From contig NZ_CP116256.1 of assembly GCF_027947575.1 (NCBI RefSeq), positions 5,580,001 through 5,644,000 on the forward strand: a stretch of 64,000 nucleotides of DNA, given 5' to 3'. The DNA is from Streptomyces rubrogriseus. Lineage in GTDB: Bacteria > Actinomycetota > Actinomycetes > Streptomycetales > Streptomycetaceae. The first letter of the stretch is position 1; every line of letters starts with the position of its first letter. Of the stretch, positions 26,369 to 35,168 are shown in pieces. The notes beneath the pieces are model-generated. The model saw nothing but the letters and a program-made list of their open reading frames with translations. It was not told the origin of the DNA and searched no databases. The position numbers and the translations under genes were made by a program.

Positions 26369-27225
26369 CCGCGATACCGCTCGGAGTGCCGCGCCGCCTG
26401 GTGGAGTTCACCCTGGACGGGCAGGAGGCCCGGGTTCCCGAAGGGTCCACGATCCTCGACGCCTGCCGGGCCGCCGGGAAGGACGTCCCGACCCTGTGCG
26501 AGGGCGACACGCTGACCCCGAAGAACGCCTGCCGGGTCTGCGTGGTGGACGTGGAGGGCGCCAGGACCCTCGCGCCGGCCTGCTCGCGCAAGGCGGAGCC
26601 CGGCATGGTGGTGCGCACGGACACCGAGCGCGCCCGGCACAGCCGCAAGGTCGTCCTCGAACTCCTCGCCTCCTCGGTCGATCTCTCCACCACCCCTTCG
26701 GTCGCCCAGTGGATCAAGGAGTACGAGGCGAAGCCCGACCGCTTCGGCCCGGACGCGGCGCGCGTCGACGAGGAACCACGTGTCGACAACGACCTCTACG
26801 TGCGCGACTACGGCAAGTGCATCCTCTGCTACAAGTGCGTGGACGCCTGCGGCGACCAGTGGCAGAACAGCTTCGCCATCTCCGTCTCCGGCCGCGGCTT
26901 CGACGCCCGGATCTCGGTCGAGCACGACGGCCCGCTGACCGACTCGGCGTGCGTCTACTGCGGCAACTGCATCGAGGTGTGCCCCACCGGGGCCCTGTCC
27001 TTCAAGTCCGAGTTCGACATGCGGGCGGCGGGCACCTGGGACGAGGAGCGGCAGACCGAGACGACGACGGTGTGCGCGTACTGCGGCGTGGGCTGCAACC
27101 TCACGCTCCATGTGCAGGACAATGAGATCGTCAAGGTCACCTCTCCGCACGACAATCCGGTGACCCACGGCAACCTGTGCATCAAGGGCCGCTTCGGCTA
27201 CCAGCACGTACAGAACCGGGACTGA
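26365..27225 (+). CDS. Formate dehydrogenase catalytic subunit, N-terminal iron-sulfur part
   Basis: 286 residues equal to the N-terminus of an FdsA. [2Fe-2S] ferredoxin domain with Cys45, Cys56, Cys59 and Cys73; two ferredoxin-type 4Fe-4S clusters in [13 protein letters not shown] and [16 protein letters not shown]; then the molybdopterin-oxidoreductase 4Fe-4S motif [10 protein letters not shown] ... [10 protein letters not shown]. The protein stops at HVQNRD, precisely where the upstream 642-residue gene's homology resumes. The two must associate to place the 4Fe-4S cluster next to the molybdenum site. ATG overlaps the fusion gene's stop (ATGA). Confidence 0.9.
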   Translation: MTAIPLGVPRRLVEFTLDGQEARVPEGSTILDACRAAGKDVPTLCEGDTLTPKNACRVCVVDVEGARTLAPACSRKAEPGMVVRTDTERARHSRKVVLELLASSVDLSTTPSVAQWIKEYEAKPDRFGPDAARVDEEPRVDNDLYVRDYGKCILCYKCVDACGDQWQNSFAISVSGRGFDARISVEHDGPLTDSACVYCGNCIEVCPTGALSFKSEFDMRAAGTWDEERQTETTTVCAYCGVGCNLTLHVQDNEIVKVTSPHDNPVTHGNLCIKGRFGYQHVQNRD

Positions 27226-27256
27226 CCGGCACACCGACCGGCGCAAGGGGCACGAC

Positions 27257-28105
27257 ATGGGACGAGTCACGGAACGACGCAAGGTCATCCGCATCAGGGA
27301 CGGGGCGGTCTCCACCCGGCCGGACACGCTCGTCGCCGAGGAGCCGCTGGAGATCCGGCTGAACGGCAAACCGCTCGCCATCACGATGCGCACCCCCGGC
27401 GACGACTTCGCGCTGGCGGCGGGCTTCCTGGTGAGCGAGGGCGTGCTGGCCGAGCAGGGTGACCTGCAGAACATCGTGTACTGCGCGGGTGCGACGGTCG
27501 ACGGCTCCAACACCTACAACGTGGTCGACGTGAAGACCGCCCCCGGTGTGCGGGTCCCCGACATCACGCTGGAGCGGAACGTCTACACCACCTCCTCCTG
27601 CGGCCTGTGCGGCAAGGCGAGCCTGGACGCGGTGCGTACGACGGCCCGCTGGCCCATCGCCGACACACCCCCGGTCCGCGTCACCCCGGAACTCCTCGCG
27701 GACCTCCCCGACCGGCTGCGCGCCTCCCAGCGGGTCTTCGACCGCACGGGCGGGCTGCACGCGGCGGCGCTGTTCACCGAGGACGGCGAGCTGGTGGACG
27801 TACGGGAGGACGTGGGCCGGCACAACGCGGTCGACAAGCTGGTCGGGCGCGCCCTGCAGAACGGGGACCTGCCGCTGTCCCGGTCCGTGCTGCTGGTGTC
27901 GGGCCGGGCCTCCTTCGAGCTGGCGCAGAAGGCCGTGATGGCCGGCATCCCGGTGCTGGCCGCGGTCTCCGCGCCGTCCTCGCTGGCCGTGGACCTGGCC
28001 GCCGAGACCGGACTGACCCTGGTGGGCTTCCTGCGCGGCAGCTCCATGAACGTGTACGCGGGTGAGGACCGGGTCGCCCTGCGGGCCGCGGTCGCCCAGG
28101 GCTGA
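27257..28105 (+). CDS. fdhD: FdhD, sulfurtransferase for formate dehydrogenase activation
   Basis: 282 residues, full length. FdhD passes sulfur from IscS-type desulfurase to the molybdenum cofactor of formate dehydrogenase. The key Cys pair is present as Cys115 and Cys118 in [26 protein letters not shown] and [13 protein letters not shown] are family landmarks. ATG 27257 follows the formate dehydrogenase N-terminal-part gene by 31 bases, so it is the last gene of the operon and supports that the split enzyme is active. Confidence 0.95.
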   Translation: MGRVTERRKVIRIRDGAVSTRPDTLVAEEPLEIRLNGKPLAITMRTPGDDFALAAGFLVSEGVLAEQGDLQNIVYCAGATVDGSNTYNVVDVKTAPGVRVPDITLERNVYTTSSCGLCGKASLDAVRTTARWPIADTPPVRVTPELLADLPDRLRASQRVFDRTGGLHAAALFTEDGELVDVREDVGRHNAVDKLVGRALQNGDLPLSRSVLLVSGRASFELAQKAVMAGIPVLAAVSAPSSLAVDLAAETGLTLVGFLRGSSMNVYAGEDRVALRAAVAQG

Positions 28106-28188
28106 CCCCCCTCCCCGCGGCACGGCGGCGGGGCTCCTGCCGGGCGGGGAGCGCCCCCTGCGCCCCCGGGGGCCCCGCCTCGACCGCT

Positions 28189-28234
28189 CCGGTGTCCGAC
28201 ACGCGGGGGACGGCGCGGTCCCCGCGGACACCGG
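28189..28234. terminator. Hairpin between fdhD and the sialidase gene
   Basis: CCGGTGTCCG (28189-28198) pairs with CGGACACCGG (28225-28234); an inner GCGGGGGAC/GTCCCCGC stem adds to it. It lies 85 bases after the fdhD stop. Confidence 0.55.
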
Positions 28235-28302
28235 ACGTCTCTTGTACTGATGTCCGGACGAATGGGTCCCCTCCACCAGCCGCCCGAAGGGCAGACCGCG
28301 CC

Positions 28303-30249
28303 ATGCCCCCTCGAACCCGCCGTCCCTTCTGGCTCGCGCTCGCCACGTCCTGCGCGCTCGCCGTGTCCTCTCCCTTCCCGGCACACGCGCGACCCGGCGA
28401 CCGCGCACCCGGCTCCGAGGAGCAGGTGCTCTTCGACGCGGCCCGCGACCCCGGCGGATACGCCTGCTTCCGCATCCCGGCGATCGTGCGCACGAGGGAC
28501 GGCACGCTGCTCGCCTTCGCCGAGGGCCGCGTCCTGGACTGCGGGGACGCCGGTGACATCGACGTCGTCCTCAAGCGCTCCACCGACGGCGGACTCACCT
28601 GGGGCCCGCTGCGGGTCGTCAACGACGGCGGCGGCGACACCCACGGCAACCCGGCCCCGGTCGTCGACCGTGCCACCGGCCGCGTCCTGCTGCTGGAGAC
28701 GTACAACGCGGGCCGCACGGACGGCGCCAACTGCCCGGTGCCCTGCGCGCGCACGCCGCACCTCCAGCACAGCGACGACGACGGCCGCACCTGGTCCACT
28801 CCCCGCGACCTGAGCGTCGAGATCCTGCCGCCCGACTGGGACTCCTGGTACGCCACCGGCCCCGTGCACGGCGTCCAGCTCACCGGCGGCGCCCACCCCG
28901 GCCGGCTCGTCGTCGGCGTCAACGCCGAGACCTGGGACGGCGGGCGAAGCGGGACGGGGGTCCCCCCGGCCGGAGGCTGGGGGAGGGTCACCGCCAACCA
29001 CGCGGCCCTCGTCGTCAGCGACGACGGCGGCGAGCACTGGAGGACCGGCGCCACCGACACCTGGCCCGTCGCCGCCGACGGCACCTTCCGGCAGAAGCCC
29101 TCCGAACTGACCCTCACCGAACGCGCCGACGGCGCCCTCCTGGTCAGCGGCCGGGAGGAGAACGGCACCGACCTGGGCCACCGCACCCAGGCACTCAGCC
29201 GGGACGGCGGCGACAGTTTCGCGGCGCCCTTCCGGGCCCTGCCCGACCTGTACGCCCCGCAGGCGCAGGGTGCGGTGCTGCGTGTCGGCGACCGCATCCT
29301 GCTGTCGGCGCCCGCCGACCCCGACCGCCGCCGGACGATGACGGTCCGCTCCTCCCGGGACGGCGGCGCGACCTGGGACAGCGCGGACCGCGGCACGGTC
29401 GTCACCCGGGACTGGTCCGGCTACTCGGACCTGGTGCCGGTCGACGACGACACCGTGGGCCTGCTGTACGAGGGCGGGAAGACCGACGCCCGCGACGAGA
29501 TCCGCTTCGCCCGCCTCACCGCGGACCGGCTCGCTCCGCCCCGGGCCCCCGACCCCACCACCCCCGACCTCGCCGCCGGTGCCGCCCCCGCGGTGGTGCT
29601 CGGCGGCGCCGCGCCGACCACGGACGGCGCGGTGGGCGGCGCGCTCGCGTTCGACGGCGCGGACGACGCCGTACGGCTGCCCTACGACGGGCGGCTGACG
29701 CTCGGGGAGGGGGACTTCACGGCGTCGCTGTGGTTCCGGTACTCGGCGGCCGACGGGGAGCAGCCGCTGCTGTGGATGGGCGGCACCGGCACCACCCAGC
29801 CCCAGGTGTGGCTGCGCGCCGAACCGGACGCCGGGCGGGTGCAGGGGCTGATCACCGCGCGGGACGGAGCGACGGCCCCGCGCTCGGCGTGGGTGCGCAC
29901 GGACCGCGCGTACGACGACGGGCGATGGCACCGTCTGACGCTGCGCCGGGGCGGGGGGCGGCTCACGCTGTTCGTCGACGGTTCGGCGGCGGACGACGCG
30001 GCGGACGTGCGGGGTTCGGTCAGCCGGAACTCACCCTTCGGGGTGCACATCGGCGAACGGATGGACGGCCGGGCCCGCTTCACCGGCGCCGTCGACGACG
30101 TACAGGTGTGGAACAGGGCCCTGACGGACTCGGAGATCGCCGCCGGTGACCCGCCCGCCGCCGGCGGGAGCACCGTCCTGCACCTCCCCCTGGACCGGGT
30201 GGACGAGGCGGCCACGGCCACGGGCGGGAGCGCGGCCACGGGCGGCTGA
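28303..30249 (+). CDS. Secreted exo-alpha-sialidase (GH33) with C-terminal LamG-like domain
   Basis: 648 residues from ATG 28303, where the signal peptide FWLALATSCALAVSSPFPAHA follows a basic N-terminus. The FRIP motif (ACFRIPAI) and four Asp boxes (STDGGLTWG, SDDDGRTWS, SDDGGEHWR, SRDGGATWD) mark the six-bladed sialidase propeller. From about 440 on a concanavalin-like LamG domain (GALAFDGADDAVRLP, FTGAVDDVQVWNRAL) may bind glycan. Within the propeller, residues 215-228 are a 14-residue insertion made by a palindromic repeat. It frees sialic acid from glycans outside the cell; no sialic acid uptake genes are adjacent. Confidence 0.85.
   Translation: MPPRTRRPFWLALATSCALAVSSPFPAHARPGDRAPGSEEQVLFDAARDPGGYACFRIPAIVRTRDGTLLAFAEGRVLDCGDAGDIDVVLKRSTDGGLTWGPLRVVNDGGGDTHGNPAPVVDRATGRVLLLETYNAGRTDGANCPVPCARTPHLQHSDDDGRTWSTPRDLSVEILPPDWDSWYATGPVHGVQLTGGAHPGRLVVGVNAETWDGGRSGTGVPPAGGWGRVTANHAALVVSDDGGEHWRTGATDTWPVAADGTFRQKPSELTLTERADGALLVSGREENGTDLGHRTQALSRDGGDSFAAPFRALPDLYAPQAQGAVLRVGDRILLSAPADPDRRRTMTVRSSRDGGATWDSADRGTVVTRDWSGYSDLVPVDDDTVGLLYEGGKTDARDEIRFARLTADRLAPPRAPDPTTPDLAAGAAPAVVLGGAAPTTDGAVGGALAFDGADDAVRLPYDGRLTLGEGDFTASLWFRYSAADGEQPLLWMGGTGTTQPQVWLRAEPDAGRVQGLITARDGATAPRSAWVRTDRAYDDGRWHRLTLRRGGGRLTLFVDGSAADDAADVRGSVSRNSPFGVHIGERMDGRARFTGAVDDVQVWNRALTDSEIAAGDPPAAGGSTVLHLPLDRVDEAATATGGSAATGG
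28945..28986. repeat. 42-bp palindromic repeat inserted in frame in the sialidase gene
   Basis: GGGGGTCCCCCC then GGCCGGAGGCTGGGGGAGGG. It shares GGGGGTCCCCC, GGCC and TGGGGG-AGGG with the reverse complement of 38216-38259 in this window. 42 bp is 14 codons; flanking coding sequence (NAETWDGG / VTANHAALVVSDDGG) joins smoothly without it. Confidence 0.7.
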
Positions 30250-30276
30250 CCGTCATCGCGCCGGACCGCGGGGGCC

Positions 30277-31380
30277 TCAGCCGGAGCGGCTCCCGGTGCC
30301 GACGGCGGTCCGCGCCGGGGTGGCCGGCTCCTCGGACGCGACCGCCTCCGGGTCGTGCGACCGGCGTTTGGCGATCACCGCGCACACCATCAGCTGCATC
30401 TGGTGGAAGAGCATCAGCGGCAGCACCGCCAGCGAGGCCTGGGCGCCGAACAGGACGCTCGCCATGGGCAGTCCGGCGGCCAGCGACTTCTTGGACCCGG
30501 CGAACTGGATCGCGATCCGGTCCTCCCGCCCGAAGCCGAGCCCCTTCGCCCCGTACCAGGTCAGGGCCAGCATCACGGCCAGGAGCACTGCCTGGACGGC
30601 CAGCAGCCCGGCCAGCCGCGCCGGGCTCACCTGGTGCCAGATGCCCTCGACCATGCCCTCGCTGAACGCGGTGTAGACGACCAGGAGGATGGAGCCGCGG
30701 TCGACGAGCCCGAGCACCTTCTTGTGCCGGGCGACGAAGCCTCCGATCCACCGGCGCAGCAGTTGCCCGGCCACGAACGGCACCAGCAGTTGCAGCACGA
30801 TCTTCACCACCGAGTCGGCGGAGAACCCGCCCCCGCCGCCGCCCAGCAGGGCGGCGGCCAGCAGCGGTGTGACGACGATGCCGACCAGTGAGGAGAAGGA
30901 CCCGGCGCAGATGGCGGCGGGCACGTTGCCGCGGGCCATGGAGGTGAAGGCGATCGAGGACTGGATGGTCGACGGGACCAGGGTGAGGAAGAGCAGGCCC
31001 TGGTAGAGGGGGTCGGTCAGGAACACCGGGACCAGACCGCGCGACGCGAGGCCGAGCAGCGGGAAGACGACGAAGGTGCAGGCCAGCACGGTGACGTGGA
31101 GCCGCCAGTGCCGTACGCCGTCCATCGCCTCACGGGTGGAGAGCCGGGCGCCGTAGAGGAAGAAGAGGAACGCGATCGCGCCGGTGGAGGCGCCGGAGGC
31201 GACGTCCGCGCCCGTGCCGCGGGCCGGCAGCAGCGCCGCGAGGCCCACGGTGCCGAGCAGCAGCAGGATGTACGGGTCGATCGGCATCCGACGCGGCCAA
31301 CGCAGGCGTTTCACGGTGCTCCACTTGCTCGCTGCTTGCTCGTACTGCTCGTTCGGCGGGATCACGGGTCCCCGCTCCAT
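30277..31380 (-). CDS. SBF-like (bile acid:sodium symporter family, YfeH-type) membrane transporter
   Basis: 367 residues with about nine to ten hydrophobic helices. YfeH-type landmarks: GAIAFLFFLYGARLSTREAM, LVPSTIQSSIAFTSMARGN and IAIQFAGSKKSLAAGLPMA. This family takes up organic anions with sodium; substrates of the bacterial branch are mostly unknown. ATG 31380 has GGGGGAG before it; a GTG at 31314 in front of KRLRWPRRMP is an equally possible start. It is divergent from a LysR gene with 85 bases between, the usual layout for control by that regulator. Confidence 0.8.
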   Translation of the reverse strand: MERGPVIPPNEQYEQAASKWSTVKRLRWPRRMPIDPYILLLLGTVGLAALLPARGTGADVASGASTGAIAFLFFLYGARLSTREAMDGVRHWRLHVTVLACTFVVFPLLGLASRGLVPVFLTDPLYQGLLFLTLVPSTIQSSIAFTSMARGNVPAAICAGSFSSLVGIVVTPLLAAALLGGGGGGFSADSVVKIVLQLLVPFVAGQLLRRWIGGFVARHKKVLGLVDRGSILLVVYTAFSEGMVEGIWHQVSPARLAGLLAVQAVLLAVMLALTWYGAKGLGFGREDRIAIQFAGSKKSLAAGLPMASVLFGAQASLAVLPLMLFHQMQLMVCAVIAKRRSHDPEAVASEEPATPARTAVGTGSRSG

Positions 31381-31465
31381 CGTGCTCCCCCGTCCGGCGA
31401 TCGGGAATCCGGCATACCGCTCTGACTGTCATCACGATCACCGATGACCCCGCTAGGCTGGCGGC

Positions 31466-32359
31466 ATGTACGACCCCTCCCACCTGCGCACCTTCCTGTC
31501 GGTGGCCCAGACGCTGAGCTTCACGCAGGCCGCCCGGCGGCTCGGGCTGCGTCAGTCGACGGTGAGCCAGCACGTACGGCGGCTGGAGGACGCCACCGGG
31601 CGCCAGCTGTTCAGCCGGGACACGCACTCCGTGGAGCTGACGGAGGACGGGGAGGCGATGCTCGGGTTCGCGCGCCGGATCCTGGAGGTGCACGAGCAGG
31701 CGACGGCCTTCTTCACGGGCACCCGGCTGCGCGGGCGGCTGCGGTTCGGGGCCTCCGAGGACTTCGTGCTGACCCGGCTGCCGGAGATCCTGGAGGCCTT
31801 CCGGCACGACCACCCCGAGGTCGACCTGGAGCTGACGGTGGAGCTGTCGGGCACCCTGCACGAGCAGCTGGCGGCCGGGAAGCTGGACCTGGTGCTCGCC
31901 AAGCGGCGGCCCGAGGACCCGCGCGGCGAGCCGGTGTGGAGCGACCGGCTGGTGTGGATCGGCGCGGAGCGGCTGCGCCTCGAACCGGACCGCCCGGTGC
32001 CGCTCATCGTCTACCCGCCGCCCGGCATCACCCGCGCGCTCGCCCTGGACGCCCTGCAGCGGGAGGGTCGCGCGTGGCACATCGCGTGCACCAGCGGCAG
32101 CCTCAACGGCCTGATCGCCGCCGCCCGGGCGGGCCTGGGCGTGATGGCGCACTCCCGCGGCCTCGTCCCGCCCGGTCTGGTACGGGTGCCGGACCGGGCC
32201 GGGCTGCCCGAGCTGGGCGGCGTCGACTTCGTGCTGGTGCACGGCGGCCGCCGCCCTCGGCGCAGGGCGCGGCCGACGCGCTGGCGGCGGCGATCCTGGC
32301 GGGCGGCGACCGGCTGCACCGGCCTCAGCGCACGGGCCTCGGATAGGTCAGCTGCTTGA
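31466..32359 (+). CDS. LysR-family regulator with a frameshifted C-terminus
   Basis: Open frame of 297 residues. Winged helix: HLRTFLSVAQTLSFTQAARRLGLRQSTVSQHVRRLEDATG. The effector domain is normal up to VDFVLVHGGRR near 258. After that the frame becomes Arg-rich, while the neighbouring frame reads SAQGAADALAAAILAGGDRLHRPQ and stops at 32346, a natural LysR end. One base is missing around 32241-32262. It probably controls the divergent SBF transporter. Loss of about 30 terminal residues could be tolerated, or the shift is a sequence error. Confidence 0.8.
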   Translation: MYDPSHLRTFLSVAQTLSFTQAARRLGLRQSTVSQHVRRLEDATGRQLFSRDTHSVELTEDGEAMLGFARRILEVHEQATAFFTGTRLRGRLRFGASEDFVLTRLPEILEAFRHDHPEVDLELTVELSGTLHEQLAAGKLDLVLAKRRPEDPRGEPVWSDRLVWIGAERLRLEPDRPVPLIVYPPPGITRALALDALQREGRAWHIACTSGSLNGLIAAARAGLGVMAHSRGLVPPGLVRVPDRAGLPELGGVDFVLVHGGRRPRRRARPTRWRRRSWRAATGCTGLSARASDRSAA

Positions 32360-33308
32360 CCCGGCGCAGGTACGGTGACGCCTCCACGTGCTGGACGCCC
32401 TCCAGGCGGCCGAGCGGGCCGCTCAGGTAGGCGTAGAGGTCGGCCGTGCTGCGGACGACCGCGGTGGCCACGATGTTGGACGGGCCCGCGGTGGCGGCGG
32501 CGTGGGCGATCTCGTCGTGTGCGGCGAGCGCCTCGCCGACCCGGTGCAGGGCGGCCGGGCTGGTGGTGAGCCACAGGACGGCGGCGGTCGGGTATCCGAG
32601 GATCTCCGAGTGGTACTCCACGTCGATGTACACGGCGCCGGAGCCGAGCAGCGCGGCCAGGCGGCGCTTGACCGCGGACTCGGAGCGGCCGGTGGCGCGC
32701 TGGAGTTCGGGGTGTCCGGCGCGCCCGTCGCGTTCCAGGACGTCGAGCAGCGGTTCGTCCTCGGGGTCGATACGGGCCGGCCCCGACGGGGGCGGGCCGG
32801 TCTCCGGCCGCAGCGCCGCGACCTGGTCGGCGCTGAGGACGCCGAACTTGCGGAGCCAGCCGCTGGGGCCGCCGTAGAAGCGGTGCAGGATCTGGTGGGC
32901 GTGGATCTCCAGCACACTCGGGGTGCGCGGCAGCTTGCCGAGGAGCAGGTCGTCCCGGTCGCCGGGACTGCGCGGCCGGGTGCCGAAGATGATCTCCGTG
33001 CCCCCCGCGGCCAGCCCGATCCAGTTGGTGTCGGGGCGCTTGGCGAGGGCGTCGGCGATGGCCGGCGCGCTGTCGGGGACGCAGCGCAGCCGAAGCGTCC
33101 AGTAGTCCTGGCCGAGCCGCTCGGCGTCCCGGACGGCGACCACCCGCAGCCCGCCCTCGGCGCACAGTCTGCGGTAGCGGCGGGCGACGGTCTGGTCGGA
33201 GACGCCGAGCACCGCCCCGATGCGGCTGAAGGAGGCGCGGCCGTTCACCTCCAGCGCGTCCAGTACACGTAGGTCCAGTTCGTCGAAGGTGTCGGATTCC
33301 ATCCGCAT
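32325..33308 (-). CDS. Lrp/AsnC-family regulator with two tandem Lrp halves
   Basis: 327 residues from ATG 33308 (AGGAG upstream). It has two HTH segments: DELDLRVLDALEVNGRASFSRIGAVLGVSDQTVARRY at the N-terminus and DVLERDGRAGHPELQRATGRSESAVKRRLAAL in the middle, each followed by an Lrp ligand-type beta-alpha domain. Single-unit Lrp proteins are about 150 residues, so this is a duplicated type common in actinomycetes. Divergent from the MFS exporter gene, which it likely controls. Its 3' end converges with LysR, overlapping by 35 bases in the present sequence. Confidence 0.85.
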   Translation of the reverse strand: MRMESDTFDELDLRVLDALEVNGRASFSRIGAVLGVSDQTVARRYRRLCAEGGLRVVAVRDAERLGQDYWTLRLRCVPDSAPAIADALAKRPDTNWIGLAAGGTEIIFGTRPRSPGDRDDLLLGKLPRTPSVLEIHAHQILHRFYGGPSGWLRKFGVLSADQVAALRPETGPPPSGPARIDPEDEPLLDVLERDGRAGHPELQRATGRSESAVKRRLAALLGSGAVYIDVEYHSEILGYPTAAVLWLTTSPAALHRVGEALAAHDEIAHAAATAGPSNIVATAVVRSTADLYAYLSGPLGRLEGVQHVEASPYLRRVKQLTYPRPVR

Positions 33309-33426
33309 GTCGGCCACTCCTGTCGGATTCCGTCCCGGTGCCGCCGTGAACCCGTGCGATCGGCCGGGCGAGCCCCATCGTACGAGGGCACGGACATCAC
33401 GTACGACACGGGAGAGAAGACGGAAC

Positions 33427-34941
33427 ATGCGTACATGGGGGCCGCTCACCGCGGTGTGCCTGGGGACGTTCATGCTGTTGCTGGACGTGACGATCGCGGT
33501 CGTCGCGCTGCCGGACATGGCCCGGGGGCTGCACGCCTCGCTGAGCGATCTGCAGTGGGTGATGGACGGCTACGCGCTGGCGCTGGCCGCGCTGCTGCTG
33601 GGACTGGGGGCGGCGGCCGACGTCCTGGGACGGCGTCGGGTGCACGTGGCGGGCGTGGTGCTGTTCGCGCTGGCGTCGCTGCTGTGCGGGCTGGCCACCG
33701 GGCCGGGCATGCTGGTCGCCGCGCGCGGGCTGCAGGGGCTGGGCGCGGCGGCGATGTTCGCCACCACGCTGCCGCTGCTCGGTTCGGTCTACCAGGGGCG
33801 CCGGCGGTCGATGGCGCTCGGGGTGTGGGGCGCGGTCAGCGGCGCGGCGGCGGCGGTGGGCCCGGTGCTGGGCGGACTGCTCACCGACGGTCCGGGCTGG
33901 CGCTGGATCTTCTGGGTGAACCTGCCGGTGAGCGTGGCGGCGGTCTGGCTGACCCTGCGCGTGGTGCCGGAGTCGCGCGGGGCGAGCGGGCGCCGCGTGG
34001 ACTGGGCGGGCACGGCCACGTTCGCGGCGTTCGCCGGGGCGGTGACGTACGGGGCGGTACGGGCCGGGTCGCACGGGTGGACGGAGGGCGGCACCCTCGC
34101 CTCCTTCGTGCTCGCGGTGGTGGCGCTGGGCGCGTTCGTCGCCGTGGAGCGCCGGGTCGCCGATCCGCTGCTGGACCCGCGGCTGTTCCTGCGGCCCGCG
34201 TTCTCGGGCGTGATGCTGGGCGGGCTGGCCTTCAACGCGGCGGCGTTCGGTGTGATGGCGTACACCTCCATATGGCTCCAGACGATGCTGGGGATGAGCC
34301 CGGTGCGGGGCGGTCTGGTGTTCGTGTGGCTGTCGCTGGCGTCGTTCGTGGTGGCCGCGGCGGGCGGGCGGCTGCTGCACGGGGTGCCGGCCCGGCTGAC
34401 CATCGGGGGCGGACTGCTGCTGATCGCGGCGGGGCAGTTCTGCATGGCGTTCCTGGACGCGGGCTCCGGCGGGTCCGCCCTGGTGCCGGGGCTGCTCCTG
34501 GTGGGTGTGGGCACGGGCCTGGTGTCGCCCGGCATCGCGGGCGCGGCACTGGCCGCGGTCCCGGCGGAGCGGTCCGGCATGGCCGGGGGTGCGGTCAACA
34601 CCTTCCGCCAGCTCGGGTACGCGCTCGGCATCGCCGTGTTCGGCACGGTGCTGACCTCGCGGATGGAGGACACGCTTCCGCACGACGCGGCGCACGGCCT
34701 GGCGGGCGGTGCGGCGGGCGCCCTGCGGGGTGTGTTCGGCGAGCACGCGCTGCGGGCCTCGTTCGCCTCCGGACTGAACGCGGCCGCGGTGGCCGCGGGC
34801 GCGGTCGCGGCCGTCGCCGGGGTGCTGGTGCTCGCCCTGGTCAGGGCCGAACGCGGCGGCCGGAATGCCGGTGTGACGGATTCCGCGCCGCCCGCGCTGA
34901 AAGAGGAGGAGGCCGTTCCGGCACCCCCGTACCGGCGGTAA
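33427..34941 (+). CDS. MFS drug exporter, 14-helix EmrB/QacA type
   Basis: 504 residues. Motif-C region GPVLGGLLTDGPGWRWIFWVNLP and motif-A-like DVLGRRRVHVAG identify the drug:H+ antiporter-2 family; the first helix MLLLDVTIAVVALPDMARGLHAS carries the D1 motif. Fourteen membrane helices then a short acidic tail. ATG 33427 begins just before helix 1; the open frame above it is the divergent promoter. Exports an unknown drug or metabolite under the adjacent Lrp-type regulator. Confidence 0.85.
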   Translation: MRTWGPLTAVCLGTFMLLLDVTIAVVALPDMARGLHASLSDLQWVMDGYALALAALLLGLGAAADVLGRRRVHVAGVVLFALASLLCGLATGPGMLVAARGLQGLGAAAMFATTLPLLGSVYQGRRRSMALGVWGAVSGAAAAVGPVLGGLLTDGPGWRWIFWVNLPVSVAAVWLTLRVVPESRGASGRRVDWAGTATFAAFAGAVTYGAVRAGSHGWTEGGTLASFVLAVVALGAFVAVERRVADPLLDPRLFLRPAFSGVMLGGLAFNAAAFGVMAYTSIWLQTMLGMSPVRGGLVFVWLSLASFVVAAAGGRLLHGVPARLTIGGGLLLIAAGQFCMAFLDAGSGGSALVPGLLLVGVGTGLVSPGIAGAALAAVPAERSGMAGGAVNTFRQLGYALGIAVFGTVLTSRMEDTLPHDAAHGLAGGAAGALRGVFGEHALRASFASGLNAAAVAAGAVAAVAGVLVLALVRAERGGRNAGVTDSAPPALKEEEAVPAPPYRR

Positions 34942-35132
34942 GCGGGTCGTACAGATTCGGTGGAGATTACGGCACCGAACCTTACTCAACCGTCAGGAAA
35001 CTGTCCGACCCTTCCCCATGTGAGCGCATTTCCTCTCGCTGACCAGCGCGAACCTGAGCCCTGTTCGATTTTGGCGCCCCTCCCGTCCCCGCGCCGGGTG
35101 GGGTAGCTTTCACCGCGCTGTGCGGGGGCGTC

Positions 35133-35160
35133 ATCGAAAAGCGGGGATCGAAAAGCGGGG
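35133..35160. repeat. Tandem 14-bp duplication directly ahead of the acyl-CoA synthetase start
   Basis: ATCGAAAAGCGGGG occurs at 35133-35146 and again at 35147-35160, ending nine bases before the TTG start, so the second copy contributes the GGGGAGCGGGG ribosome site. The rest of the 227-bp gap (34942-35168) has a possible -10 TAGCTT at 35104-35109 and no gene. Confidence 0.75.
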
Positions 35161-35168
35161 AGCGGGGT

